DNA of 64,000 nt from Cupriavidus sp. IDO (GTDB lineage Bacteria; Pseudomonadota; Gammaproteobacteria; Burkholderiales; Burkholderiaceae): positions 59,079 to 123,078 of the forward strand of contig NZ_JWMA01000002.1 in NCBI RefSeq assembly GCF_000812465.1. Reading direction: 5' to 3'. The position numbers were made by a program, and so were the translations under genes. The notes beneath the pieces are model-generated. The model was not told the DNA's origin, ran no database searches, and saw only the letters and a list, made by a program, of their open reading frames with translations. Below, piece after piece: positions 28,963-37,273 of the stretch (position 1 is its first letter; each line of letters opens with the position of its first letter).

Positions 28963-30072
28963 ATGCCCGCGATCTGCCTGTTCCTGGCCGGCGACGTGAT
29001 GACCGGCCGTGGCATCGACCAGATCCTTGCCGTGCCCGGCGAGCCCACACTGCACGAGCATTACGTGCACGATGCGCGGGACTACGTGAGCCTGGCGGAA
29101 CGCAAGTCAGGCGCGATCCCGAGGGCGGTGCCGCCGGGCTACATCTGGGGCGACGCACTGCCCGAACTGGCCAGCCGCCGCCCGGATCTGCGCATCGTCA
29201 ATCTTGAGACGGCGGTGACAGTGTCGGCGGATGCCTGGCCTGGCAAGGGCATCCACTACCGCATGCACCCCGCCAACATCGGCTGCCTGACAGCTGCCGG
29301 AATCGACTGCGCGGTGCTGGCCAACAACCATGTGCTGGACTGGGGCGAGGCGGGACTGACGGACACGATTGCCGTCCTGCAGCGCGAAGGCATTGCCACA
29401 TCGGGGGCGGGACCGGATACCGACGCGGCGGCACACCCGGCCTTGCTTGATGTTCCGGGCAAGGGCCGTGTCGTGCTGCTGGCATTCGCCATGGAGAGCG
29501 CCGGCACGCTGCGACAGTGGCAGGCGGGCGACAGCCGGCCAGGCGTGAACCTGTTGCCGGATTTCTCGACGGCAAGCGCGGCACGCATCGCCAGCCAGGT
29601 CCGCGCTTTCCGGCAGCCGGGCGACGTGGTCGTGGTATCGATGCACTGGGGCAGCAACTGGGGGTTCGGGCTGGAGCCGGGGCAGCAGGCCTTTGCGCAC
29701 CGCCTGATCGATGAGGCCGGTGTCGATATCGTCTACGGGCACTCGTCGCACCATGTAAAGGGGATTGAATGCCACGGCGGCAAGCTGATCCTCCACGGCT
29801 GTGGCGACTTCATCAATGACTACGAAGGCATCGGCGGCTACGAGAGCTTCGCGCCGGACCTGGCGCTGATGTACTTCGTCACGGTGGATGTTGCCGGTGG
29901 CCGCCTGGCGGACCTGACGCTGGTGCCGCTGCGCCGGCAACGGTTCCGGCTCTGCCGTGCCACCGAGGCGGAGCGGGACTGGCTCGGGCGCGTGCTTGAT
30001 CGCGAAGGGCGCGCGTTCGGCACGCGGGTGTCCCGCCTGGCGCGGAGCGGGCTGCAGGTCGTGTGTGCGTGA
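28963..30072 (+). CDS. CapA-family metallophosphatase-like protein
   Basis: A 369-residue protein of the CapA/PGA family. The N-terminal motif LFLAGDVMTGRGIDQ supplies metal ligands, NLETAVT and LANNHVLDWGEAGL are the second and third motifs, and VYGHSSHHVKGIE near the C terminus adds histidines. Family members are linked to poly-gamma-glutamate capsule or are of unknown function. There is no signal peptide and no pgsBC-like genes nearby, so a capsule role is not supported here. The ATG at 28963 has CAGGAG about 7 bp upstream. Confidence 0.82.
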   Translation: MPAICLFLAGDVMTGRGIDQILAVPGEPTLHEHYVHDARDYVSLAERKSGAIPRAVPPGYIWGDALPELASRRPDLRIVNLETAVTVSADAWPGKGIHYRMHPANIGCLTAAGIDCAVLANNHVLDWGEAGLTDTIAVLQREGIATSGAGPDTDAAAHPALLDVPGKGRVVLLAFAMESAGTLRQWQAGDSRPGVNLLPDFSTASAARIASQVRAFRQPGDVVVVSMHWGSNWGFGLEPGQQAFAHRLIDEAGVDIVYGHSSHHVKGIECHGGKLILHGCGDFINDYEGIGGYESFAPDLALMYFVTVDVAGGRLADLTLVPLRRQRFRLCRATEAERDWLGRVLDREGRAFGTRVSRLARSGLQVVCA

Positions 30073-30084
30073 CCCGCGCACACA

Positions 30085-32058
30085 CTAAGCGATGCTCGTT
30101 GTCTCGGGTGACGCGTAGCGGGCCTTGCCGTGCCGCTTGGCCTCGTAAAGCGCCATGTCGGCGCGCATGAACAGCTCGCTGACCGTCATGCCATGGTCGG
30201 GGTGGTGGAGCGCGGAGCCGACGCTGGCAGTCGCGACGAGTGTCAGTCCGTCTATGACAAACGGCTTCAGCGCTGCCTGCACAATCGTCTGCGCGATGCG
30301 CTCGACCGTCCTGGGATCGGCCACGCCGTTCAGGATGACGGCGAACTCGTCGCCGCCGATGCGGGCGACGGCGTCGCCCTTGCGCACACATGCGGTCAGC
30401 CGCTGTGCAAAGGCGACCAGCAGGCGGTCGCCGACCGGATGCCCGTGGCTGTCGTTGACGGCCTTGAAATCGTCCAGGTCGACCAGCAGCAGGGCGGCAG
30501 CCTGGCCATCGGCGTCGGTGCGGGCCATGGCTTCGGCCAGCCGGCGGTCAAAGCCTTTGCGGTTGAGCAGGCCGGTCAGGTGGTCGGACACCGTCTGGGC
30601 TTCGAGCTTGCGCAGCTTTGCACGCTCGCTGGTTACATTGCGCGCGAACATGTGCAGGCCCAGCACGGTGTCCTGTTCATCGTTCCAGGCCGGCTGGCAG
30701 GTGAATTCCATGCATTCGGAGCCGTCCGCATTCTCGCGCGTGAAGGTGACCAGCTTGCCCGCGTAGGCTTGCTCCAGGTAGGGCTTCGAAGCCAGGTATG
30801 CCTGCGTTCCCCACAGCTCGCGCAGCGTCAGCCCGACGATCTGTGCCGCCGGCAGCCCGAAATGGCATGCATAGGCCTGGTTGACGAAGACGTAGCGCTC
30901 GTTGGCGTCGATGGATGACACGAAGTCCGGCACGTGGTTGGCAATGGCTTCGATGCGCTTCTCGCTCTCGGCGGCGCGGTCCTTGGCCGCCTTCAGTGCC
31001 GCTTCGCGCTCGGAGAGCTGGCCCATCACCTCGGCAAAAGTGCCGGCCAGCTCGCCGATCTCGTCTTCGCGCCCGAGCGGCAGTTCCGCCACGGCTGCCG
31101 GGTTGGCGGCCACCTGGCGCACCACGCGGGTGAGCCGTTGCAGCGGCGCCAGCAGACGGGACATCACGAGCCACATCAGGATGGCCGCGATGACGAGAGA
31201 CAAGCCGGCCGCTGCGATCACGCGCGCGCGCGCCTGGACCAGTGGGGCATAGGCCTCCCTGGCGGGCAGTACGGCCACCACTTCCCAGCCATTGGCCTCG
31301 AGCAGGTAGCGCGCAACGATCGGCTGGGTAGGGCGCAGGGCTTCCCAGAAAGGCTCGGGCTTGTCGTTGCCACATGTTTCGCCGATGGCGCGAGCCGGGG
31401 CGAGGATCTTCGCCGGGTCCTGGTGCATCGCATAGCGCGGGCTGGGCCCGGCCGAGACCAGGCAATAGCTGCCGGTCACGCCAACCCGGCTGTGTGCCAG
31501 TTCGCGCAGGAAATTGCTGGAGGAAAGGTTGAGGACGCCGCCCACCACCGCGCGCAGTTCGCCTTTCGGCCCGGTGAGCGGTACGGCAAGGACAACCCCC
31601 GGCGAGTTGGTGAGCTTGCCTTGCAACAGATCGGACACGGCATAGGATGCGCCGCGCTGTATCTCACGGAAATAATCGCGTTCGCCTACCTGTAGCCGGA
31701 CGCCGTCGGGTACCGCTGTGCTGAAGATGACTTCGCCATCCGGCGCAGCCATGAAAACCGCGTTGAAGCTCACCGGGAGGTCCGCCGCATCGGCTGCGAA
31801 GCGCTTCAGTTCAGCCGGCCTGGCGCCGAGCATGGGCGTGAGCTGCCGCGCCAGGCGCCGCAGCATGGCCGTGCGGCTCTCCAGCTTCTCGTCGAGTTGT
31901 TCGGCAATGAGTCTGACCAGCGTGTCCTGCTGGGCCTGCAAGAGGTCTTTCAGGCTCTGGTAGGCGTAATACTGGGAGAACAAGGCCCGAATTACGATGA
32001 TCAGGGTGACCACTACCGCGGTGGCGACCGCCATCCGGTACTTCAAAGAGCGCCGCAT
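30085..32058 (-). CDS. Sensor diguanylate cyclase (Cache-HAMP-PAS-GGDEF)
   Basis: A 657-residue inner-membrane signalling protein. An N-terminal helix (AVATAVVVTLIIVIRALFS) precedes a periplasmic Cache-type ligand domain of about 240 residues. A second helix (VIAAAGLSLVIAAILMWLVM) leads to HAMP, then a PAS domain (IEAIANHVPDFVSSIDANER onward) and GGDEF. The active site is RIGGDEF, with an intact I-site RKGD five residues earlier, so it should be an active, feedback-inhibited cyclase. The ATG at 32056-32058 was chosen; an in-frame GTG 24 nt upstream is possible. It converges with the CapA-like gene. Confidence 0.9.
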   Translation of the reverse strand: MRRSLKYRMAVATAVVVTLIIVIRALFSQYYAYQSLKDLLQAQQDTLVRLIAEQLDEKLESRTAMLRRLARQLTPMLGARPAELKRFAADAADLPVSFNAVFMAAPDGEVIFSTAVPDGVRLQVGERDYFREIQRGASYAVSDLLQGKLTNSPGVVLAVPLTGPKGELRAVVGGVLNLSSSNFLRELAHSRVGVTGSYCLVSAGPSPRYAMHQDPAKILAPARAIGETCGNDKPEPFWEALRPTQPIVARYLLEANGWEVVAVLPAREAYAPLVQARARVIAAAGLSLVIAAILMWLVMSRLLAPLQRLTRVVRQVAANPAAVAELPLGREDEIGELAGTFAEVMGQLSEREAALKAAKDRAAESEKRIEAIANHVPDFVSSIDANERYVFVNQAYACHFGLPAAQIVGLTLRELWGTQAYLASKPYLEQAYAGKLVTFTRENADGSECMEFTCQPAWNDEQDTVLGLHMFARNVTSERAKLRKLEAQTVSDHLTGLLNRKGFDRRLAEAMARTDADGQAAALLLVDLDDFKAVNDSHGHPVGDRLLVAFAQRLTACVRKGDAVARIGGDEFAVILNGVADPRTVERIAQTIVQAALKPFVIDGLTLVATASVGSALHHPDHGMTVSELFMRADMALYEAKRHGKARYASPETTSIA

Positions 32059-32421
32059 GAGTAACTTCTTAATTTTGCGCACTGACCCGTTTTTCCAGTC
32101 CCGGGGCTATGAACTGCCGACCCGCCCCATTTGTGTGGAACCGGATTTGCAGATTAGCAGAGTTGCAGTCCGCTTCGTCAAAGCAGACGTTGCAATCCGG
32201 CGGGATGTGAATTTCGCTGCGCTTGCGGGGAGGCGTTGGTGGTGCTGGTGCGACGATCGGTAACAGGAAAGGGCACTGCAAACGGCGAATGGTCGCTCCG
32301 GCAATGTGGGCCGTTGTATGGCACATTGCGGGCATCGGGTGCCGCCGGCGTCTTATCCGTGCGGAGCCCGGGATGTCCACCTTGTTGCTTCCGACTCGAT
32401 CAATCCTGGAGCCCATTTGAA
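32059..32421. other. Intergenic region upstream of two divergent genes
   Basis: A 363-bp gap between the GGDEF gene and the isochorismatase-like gene, expected to hold both promoters. The one structure I see is an inverted repeat, CCGGATTTGCA (32141-32151) / TGCAATCCGG (32191-32200), which could be a regulator site. No coding sequence or RNA gene is supported. Confidence 0.45.
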
Positions 32422-33024
32422 ATGACCACCCCATTCACGCTGCTGGACCTGGCGGGTGCGAGCCGCGCACCTTCCGCCTGGGATGCCTCGGTGCTGATCC
32501 TGATCGACCATCAGCGCGAATACGTCGATGGCAGCCTGCCACTGGTCGGCATGCCGTCGGCGGTCGCAGCCTGTGGCGAGCTGCTGGCGCTGGCACGTCG
32601 CCACGGCACGCCTGTTATCCACGTGGCGCACCACGGACGCCCCGGCAGCGCGGCCTTTGACCCGAGCGGGCCTTATGCAGCGTTCATCGAAGGCATCGGG
32701 CCGAGTGCCGGCGAGCATACCGTCGTCAAGGGCCTGCCCAACAGCTTCGCTGGAACCAGCCTCGCTGAACTGCTGACCTCGATCGGTCGGAAGGAGCTGA
32801 TCGTCGGCGGCTTCCAGACGCATATGTGCGTGAGTGCGACGGTGCGCTCCGCGCTCGACCATGGCTATCGCACCACGGTGGTCGCTGCCGCCTGCGCCAC
32901 GCGCGATCTGCCTGATCCGCTAGGCGGCGGGCCTCTGCGCGCGGCGGAACTGCACCGCAGCACGCTCGCCGCGCTCAACGACCGCTTTGCGACCGTGGTG
33001 GCGGACGCATCGGCCTGGCGCTGA
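32422..33024 (+). CDS. Isochorismatase-like cysteine hydrolase
   Basis: A 200-residue cytoplasmic hydrolase. The catalytic triad of the family is visible: Asp in VLILIDHQREYVD, Lys in TVVKGLPNSFAGT, and Cys in GFQTHMCVSATVRSALD. Members split C-N bonds of small amides such as nicotinamide or N-carbamoyl compounds; the substrate here is unknown. The ATG at 32422 is preceded by CCTGGAGCC. It stands alone between two divergent or convergent genes. Confidence 0.88.
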   Translation: MTTPFTLLDLAGASRAPSAWDASVLILIDHQREYVDGSLPLVGMPSAVAACGELLALARRHGTPVIHVAHHGRPGSAAFDPSGPYAAFIEGIGPSAGEHTVVKGLPNSFAGTSLAELLTSIGRKELIVGGFQTHMCVSATVRSALDHGYRTTVVAAACATRDLPDPLGGGPLRAAELHRSTLAALNDRFATVVADASAWR

Positions 33025-33046
33025 GCGGCATCGGGGGCCGACCGCC

Positions 33047-33694
33047 TCAACTGCCGGCCCCAGCCGTTCCGATGGACGGCCAATGGCGATAGCGCTCGAT
33101 GGTGCCATCGGCGTCGCGTACCGTGATCTCGATTCCCCTGGGCTGGTTTCGCCGGCTCATCAGCGCGGCATATTGGGAGATGCCCGAATCGTAAGTGGCG
33201 CGGGTGCCCTGGCGGATTGCCAGCCGCAGGATGTGCATCGGGACAAAGCGCTCCGGCTCCTGCATGTCCCCCAGCGCCAGCGGCGAAAAATGGATCGGCA
33301 GGCGAGCCAGCTGGTTGAAGCGCCGCCGCAGGCCGGCGAGCGCCTGGACGGTCATCGCGGCGCCTTCGCCTTCGGTGCCGGCGCGCGTCATGCCCCGCAC
33401 GCCGGGGCGCCACAGCGTGCCGACGACCAGGAGTGGAGGCGAGGCGCCAGTCGCCGGCGCATCGGTCCACAACTCCGCAATGGACTGCATGTCGCCGCGC
33501 AGGTCGTAGGTGAAGGACACCTCTGAAAACGTGCGGCGGTATCCGATGATGCAGTCCAGATCCTCGTCATAGAGCGGCCGGGCATCGCGCGGCACATTGG
33601 CGGGGCGCATCTCGAACCATCCCGCGGAGACCGGATTGCGGCCGGTCCAGGCGAGCGAGACTGCGCGATCTTCGGGGTGGTGAGGGTGTGGCAC
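33047..33694 (-). CDS. Conserved hypothetical protein, up to 215 aa
   Basis: A complete frame from GTG at 33692-33694 to the stop at 33047. The soluble protein contains EDLDCIIGYRRTFSEVSFTYDL and a C-terminal EITVRDADGTIERYRHWPS. No signal peptide or membrane segment is seen. A start at the in-frame ATG 84 nt downstream (33608-33610) is an alternative. The family is not recognised, and nothing in the surroundings gives a clue. It converges with the isochorismatase-like gene. Confidence 0.6.
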   Translation of the reverse strand: MPHPHHPEDRAVSLAWTGRNPVSAGWFEMRPANVPRDARPLYDEDLDCIIGYRRTFSEVSFTYDLRGDMQSIAELWTDAPATGASPPLLVVGTLWRPGVRGMTRAGTEGEGAAMTVQALAGLRRRFNQLARLPIHFSPLALGDMQEPERFVPMHILRLAIRQGTRATYDSGISQYAALMSRRNQPRGIEITVRDADGTIERYRHWPSIGTAGAGS

Positions 33695-33835
33695 GGTCCG
33701 GTTCCCGCGATAGAGAGGAACCGTCCACGCTATTGGCTTTGTGGCCTGGCCGATATGGGACGAGCCTTGTGTCGGGGTGCCGGATTGTTTCGCGCACAGC
33801 CCAACTTGTGGTTATCCCGGCCTGCGGTAAGCGGC

Positions 33836-34001
33836 CTAGTGTCCTGTCCCGCAAATCAACTCGATATGAAATCGCCCAATTGCCCGCCGTGCGTCGTTGC
33901 TTGTCGTTGCCATAGCTACGGCTATGGCGCCTCCTCGCGCCTAGCCTGACGGGCAATTGGACGATTTCATTTATCAAGCTATTTGCGGGACAGAACACTA
34001 G
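33836..34001. repeat. 166-bp imperfect inverted repeat with long arms
   Basis: The left arm CTAGTGTCCTGTCCCGCAAA and the right arm TTTGCGGGACAGAACACTAG pair with one mismatch. The arms then continue: ATATGAAATCGCCCAATTGC on the left, GCAATTGGACGATTTCATTT on the right. In all, about 50 bp of each arm pair. The core has its own palindrome CCATAGCTACGGCTATGG flanked by GTGCGTCGTTGC and CGCGCCTAGCC, the same flanks as in the repeat at 26857-26970. It lies in a 344-bp gap and ends 38 bp before a small gene. No protein is encoded in it. Confidence 0.88.
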
Positions 34002-34038
34002 AATGTGATGAGGATCGTCATTCCGTCAGGAGGTCATC

Positions 34039-34188
34039 ATGCTCACCGCAATTGTCCTGGCTGCCACGATTGTTGCCCTGTACATCCTCGCCATCAGGGC
34101 CGAGTTTTTCCACAAGTCGCCGCTATACCCGGAACACGCGCATCCGCTCCACTACTGGTGGGACCGGCTTGTTCACCACAAGAAGTAG
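34039..34188 (+). CDS. Small membrane protein A of a tandem pair, 49 aa
   Basis: The ATG at 34039 is preceded by a strong AGGAGGT (34029-34035). The product has one membrane helix (MLTAIVLAATIVALYILAI) and then RAEFFHKSPLYPEHAHPLHY and a basic end RLVHHKK. It is related to the next gene at 34244: ALYILAIRAEFFHKSP here and AIYVFTIRAIFHPRPK there align without gaps. Function is unknown. Two paralogous peptides in a row with excellent ribosome-binding sites argue that both are real. Confidence 0.7.
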   Translation: MLTAIVLAATIVALYILAIRAEFFHKSPLYPEHAHPLHYWWDRLVHHKK

Positions 34189-34243
34189 GTACCCGGCGGG
34201 CGGCCATCGGCCTGACCCGGCTTCTCGCGCGAAGGAGGTCCAC

Positions 34244-34384
34244 ATGACCACGCTCCTGTTGCTTGCAACGTCGCTCGGTGTCCTCGCGATTTACGTCTTC
34301 ACCATTCGGGCAATCTTTCATCCGAGGCCGAAGCTGGACCGCGCCCGCTTGCACGCGCGTCGCCATCTCGATCGACGGTCCTGA
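34244..34384 (+). CDS. Small membrane protein B of a tandem pair, 46 aa
   Basis: The ATG at 34244 follows GAAGGAGGT (34231-34239). One membrane helix (LLLLATSLGVLAIYVFTI) is followed by a basic tail IRAIFHPRPKLDRARLHARR. It appears paralogous to the 49-residue protein 55 bp upstream, and the two are probably co-transcribed. It may be a small membrane regulator or a toxin-like peptide; the sequence alone does not decide. Confidence 0.7.
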   Translation: MTTLLLLATSLGVLAIYVFTIRAIFHPRPKLDRARLHARRHLDRRS

Positions 34385-34411
34385 CGGGGCGGCTTGCTCC
34401 TGCCTGCAAGA

Positions 34412-34834
34412 CTAGGCGCCTTCGCAGACGATCGCCGTCAGGAACGGTGCTGCGTGCTCGACACTGGCCTTGCTGCCGGCAGCCTTGAGCGACTTCCTGA
34501 CCGATTCCTCGCCTGCTACGACCACCACGCCGTAGAGCGGTTTATCCGAAGGTGAGCCGTCCCCGGGCCTGAACAGCAGGTCGCCTCGCTGATAGCCAAA
34601 GACGGCGAATACGTCGTGATCAAACGCGGTCAGCCTGACATCGTGCGCCGGCCAGAAAGCATTGACCGAGTTGGGTTCGACATGCATGGGACTGGCTTCG
34701 ATAAGGTGGTGCGCGCGCAGCTCCGAGAAGAAGTGGTGGGGAGAATCGCCGCACGAAAGTGCCGAGTCGAGTGGCGCGGAGTGGGCAAGCGCCGGAAGTG
34801 CCACCAGTAAGACACCCAGGACAGAATTTTTCAT
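34412..34834 (-). CDS. Exported hypothetical protein, 140 aa
   Basis: It begins MKNSVLGVLLVALPALAHSAP with a clear signal peptide cut after HSA. The mature protein has Cys in LSCGDSPHHFFSELR near the start and Cys in TAIVCEGA at the very end, which may pair. The middle contains HDVFAVFGYQRGDLLFRPG. It is likely periplasmic. I do not recognise the family. It is convergent with the small-protein pair. Confidence 0.75.
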   Translation of the reverse strand: MKNSVLGVLLVALPALAHSAPLDSALSCGDSPHHFFSELRAHHLIEASPMHVEPNSVNAFWPAHDVRLTAFDHDVFAVFGYQRGDLLFRPGDGSPSDKPLYGVVVVAGEESVRKSLKAAGSKASVEHAAPFLTAIVCEGA

Positions 34835-34932
34835 GGCGGCACTTTACCTGAGTCGGCGTGGTGGCGCCGGGCGTGCCGCGGGCTGCGCCGTGGTTAGGCA
34901 GGAAGGGCATTCCACGAGGCTTTGCGGCAATG

Positions 34933-34965
34933 AAAAAAGGCCCTCGACTTTCGTCTGAGGGCCTT
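34933..34965 (-). terminator. Rho-independent terminator of tRNA-Val
   Basis: AAGGCCCTC (34937-34945) pairs with GAGGGCCTT (34957-34965). On the minus strand the stem is followed by six T in a row. It lies 25 bp after the tRNA-Val 3' end. Confidence 0.82.
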
Positions 34966-34989
34966 CTTCCATACGGTTTCCCGCGAATC

Positions 34990-35064
34990 TGGTGGGTGGT
35001 ACAGGGATTGAACCTGTGACCCCTGCCGTGTGAAGGCAGTGCTCTACCGCTGAGCTAACCACCC
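34990..35064 (-). tRNA. tRNA-Val, anticodon CAC
   Basis: A 75-nt tRNA including an encoded CCA. The acceptor stem GGGTGGT pairs with ACCACCC, then A and CCA. The D arm is GCTC-AGCGGTA-GAGC. The anticodon stem CTGCC/GGCAG encloses the loop TTCACAC, with CAC reading GUG. The T arm CAGGG/CCCTG encloses TTCAATC. Confidence 0.97.
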
Positions 35065-35186
35065 CAGCTGCTGCGTCGTCGTTGCCGTCGTGCAGCGGAG
35101 AAACGAGATTATGCAGAGGTTGCTGTATCTTGTAAAGCCCTTTTTTCGAGCTTTTTGCATTGCAGCGATACGGGCTGGCAGGATCC

Positions 35187-35912
35187 TCACTCTGCGGCGG
35201 CTTGAAGTGGCTCCTGCTCCTGCCATACCGTCTTGCCGCCACTGGCCTTGTCGAGTTGCTTGAGCACGGCCAGGTGGGCCGACTGCTCGGCCTCGCTGGC
35301 CAGCAGCACCGGCAGCGTCAGCCGCGACAGGTCGGCCGCCGCCACCGCGCCGCCGTCACCGCCCGTGCTGTCCAGCATGTCGATGACCAGCGAGTTCTGG
35401 CCGCGCGTCATGGCCAGGTAGACCTCGGCCAGCAGTTCGGCGTCCAGCAGTGCGCCGTGCAGCGTGCGGTGGGCGTTGCTGATGCCCATCCGCTCGCACA
35501 GGGCATCGAGCGAATTGCGCTTGCCCGGGAACATCTGGCGGGCTTCGCGCAGAGTATCGATCACATTGCCGGCATGTTCGCGAAAGGGCGGCAGGCCGAG
35601 CAACTGGAATTCCATGTCGAGGAAGCCCAGATCGAACGGCGCGTTGTGGATGATCAGCTCCGCGTCCTGCACGAAGTCGCGGATCTCGCTGACGACTTCG
35701 GCGAACTTGGGCTTGTCGGCCAGGAACTCGACGGTGATGCCGTGGACGGCGATCGCGCCCTCGTCGATGTCGCGTTCCGGGTTGACGTAGAAGTGCAGGT
35801 GACGCCCCGTCAGGCGCCGGTTGACCAGTTCGACGCAGCCGATTTCGATCAGGCGGTCGCCGGAGGCGGCATTGAGGCCGGTGGTTTCTGTGTCGAGAAC
35901 GATTTGTCGCAT
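35187..35912 (-). CDS. dnaQ: DNA polymerase III epsilon subunit (proofreading exonuclease)
   Basis: The 3'-5' exonuclease of the replicative polymerase. The 241-residue protein starts MRQIVLDTETTGL, with catalytic Asp and Glu of motif Exo I. Exo II lies around AELIIHNAPFDLGFLD, and Exo III around HRTLHGALLDAELLAEVYL with the catalytic His and Asp. The C-terminal region binds the alpha subunit. ATG at 35910-35912; an in-frame ATG 9 nt upstream is possible. rnhA follows on the upstream side, 62 bp away on the same strand, the usual arrangement in beta-proteobacteria. Confidence 0.95.
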   Translation of the reverse strand: MRQIVLDTETTGLNAASGDRLIEIGCVELVNRRLTGRHLHFYVNPERDIDEGAIAVHGITVEFLADKPKFAEVVSEIRDFVQDAELIIHNAPFDLGFLDMEFQLLGLPPFREHAGNVIDTLREARQMFPGKRNSLDALCERMGISNAHRTLHGALLDAELLAEVYLAMTRGQNSLVIDMLDSTGGDGGAVAAADLSRLTLPVLLASEAEQSAHLAVLKQLDKASGGKTVWQEQEPLQAAAE

Positions 35913-35974
35913 GGCGGGCATTCTAGCGGAGCGCCGGGCATGGGGGCCCGGCGCAGGCTGAAAGAAGCTGGAGA

Positions 35975-36412
35975 TCAGGCGTTCAGGGATTCGACGCCGC
36001 GGTTGGCCAGCGCGTCGGCGCGCTCGTTGCCGGGATGGCCGTTGTGGCCGCGCACCCAGTGCCATGAAATCTGGTGCTGCTGCGCCAGTACGTCGAGCTC
36101 CTGCCACAGGTCGGCGTTCTTCACGGGCTTCTTGTCGGCGGTCTTCCAGCCGCGGGCCTTCCAGCCCGGCAACCATTCGCTGATGCCTTTCTGCACGTAC
36201 TGCGAGTCCGTGTAGACGCGCACCGTGCACGGGCGTTTGAGTGCCCGCAGTGCCTCGATGACGGCGGTCATCTCCATGCGGTTGTTGGTCGTGTTGGCTT
36301 CGCCGCCGAACAGTTCCTTCTCGCTCGTGCCGGAGACAAGGACGGCGCCCCAGCCGCCGCGGCCGGGGTTGCCCTTGCAGGCGCCGTCTGAGTAAATCGT
36401 GACTTCTTGCAT
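35975..36412 (-). CDS. rnhA: Ribonuclease HI
   Basis: Degrades RNA in RNA-DNA hybrids. The 145-residue protein begins [20 protein letters not shown], with the first catalytic Asp in [11 protein letters not shown]. The second is Glu in [13 protein letters not shown], the third Asp in VYTDSQYV, and the fourth Asp in NERADALAN near the end. The ATG at 36410-36412 matches the usual RNase HI start. It is followed by dnaQ and preceded by a methyltransferase gene on the same strand. Confidence 0.96.
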   Translation of the reverse strand: MQEVTIYSDGACKGNPGRGGWGAVLVSGTSEKELFGGEANTTNNRMEMTAVIEALRALKRPCTVRVYTDSQYVQKGISEWLPGWKARGWKTADKKPVKNADLWQELDVLAQQHQISWHWVRGHNGHPGNERADALANRGVESLNA

Positions 36413-36471
36413 AGGAAATTGGATGTGACCGCCCGATTGGGTGGTCGCAGTGAATGGGCCCGGCTGCGCTG

Positions 36472-37263
36472 TCAGCGTTCCTCGCCGGGTGTCTTGCCGT
36501 GGGTGCCGGTGGGTGTGGCAACCGGAGATGCGACTGGCGCAAGCGATGGCTTGCTCTTCCAGGCGGGGCCGACCAGCCGGATATTGCGCACCCGCTTGAC
36601 GGCCGAGATCATATAGACCGCCCCGAAGATCGGCCACCAGCGGTCGCCGGCTTTTTCCATGAAGGCGGCGCGCTGCAGCCAGCGCTCGGTGCGGTAGGGT
36701 GGGCAGTAGCAGCCAAAGCGGCCGCGGATGATATCGAAGCCGAGCAGCTTGAGCCAGTCCTTGATGCGGACAAAGCCGATGGATTGCGCATCCGCCGGCA
36801 GGAACGGCGTGGCGCCAACCCGGTTCAGGCCCTGGCGGGCGCCCCACAGGCTCATCGGGTTGAAGCAGGTGATCACGACGCGGCCCTCGGGCATCAGCAC
36901 CCGCGAGACTTCGCGCAGTACCTCATGCGGATCTTCCGAGAACTCCAGGACGTGGGGCAGGGTGACGAGGTCGATGCTCTGGGTATCGAACGGCAGTTCG
37001 TCGAAGCGGCACAGCAGCTGGCGGGCATCGGGATGGGCCTCGCGCGGACCATGCGGGCCGCTGGCGGGGTCGAGCGCCAGTGCCGAGAACGGCATGCGGT
37101 TCTCGCGCAGGGTATCGATGACCGGCAGGCCGAACTGCACGGCGTGGTAGCCGAAGATGTCTGCCACGGTCCGGTCGTACTGCTGCGCCTCCCATCGGAG
37201 CATGTATTCCCCGGGAGGCGAAGCCAGCCAGTCTTCCCAGCTTACAATCGGACGATTGGACAT
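36472..37263 (-). CDS. Class I SAM-dependent methyltransferase
   Basis: A 263-residue soluble protein. The recognisable methyltransferase part ([19 protein letters not shown], then [20 protein letters not shown]) fits the UbiE/BioC-like Methyltransf_11 group, with the post-I motif around [13 protein letters not shown]. The canonical motif I (GxGxG) is not obvious, replaced by a [10 protein letters not shown] stretch, so the SAM site may be divergent. The substrate is unknown. The ATG at 37261-37263 lies only 10 bp from the divergent gloB start, and no clear ribosome-binding site is visible on this strand. Confidence 0.8.
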   Translation of the reverse strand: MSNRPIVSWEDWLASPPGEYMLRWEAQQYDRTVADIFGYHAVQFGLPVIDTLRENRMPFSALALDPASGPHGPREAHPDARQLLCRFDELPFDTQSIDLVTLPHVLEFSEDPHEVLREVSRVLMPEGRVVITCFNPMSLWGARQGLNRVGATPFLPADAQSIGFVRIKDWLKLLGFDIIRGRFGCYCPPYRTERWLQRAAFMEKAGDRWWPIFGAVYMISAVKRVRNIRLVGPAWKSKPSLAPVASPVATPTGTHGKTPGEER

Positions 37264-37273
37264 AGGAGCACGT

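Noticed and set aside
30085..32058. A combined cyclase/phosphodiesterase (GGDEF-EAL)
   Set aside because: The protein ends shortly after the GGDEF domain and no EAL motif follows.
32141..32200. Inverted repeat as a terminator or RNA gene
   Set aside because: The arms are short and 39 bp apart with no T run. At best it is a regulator site.
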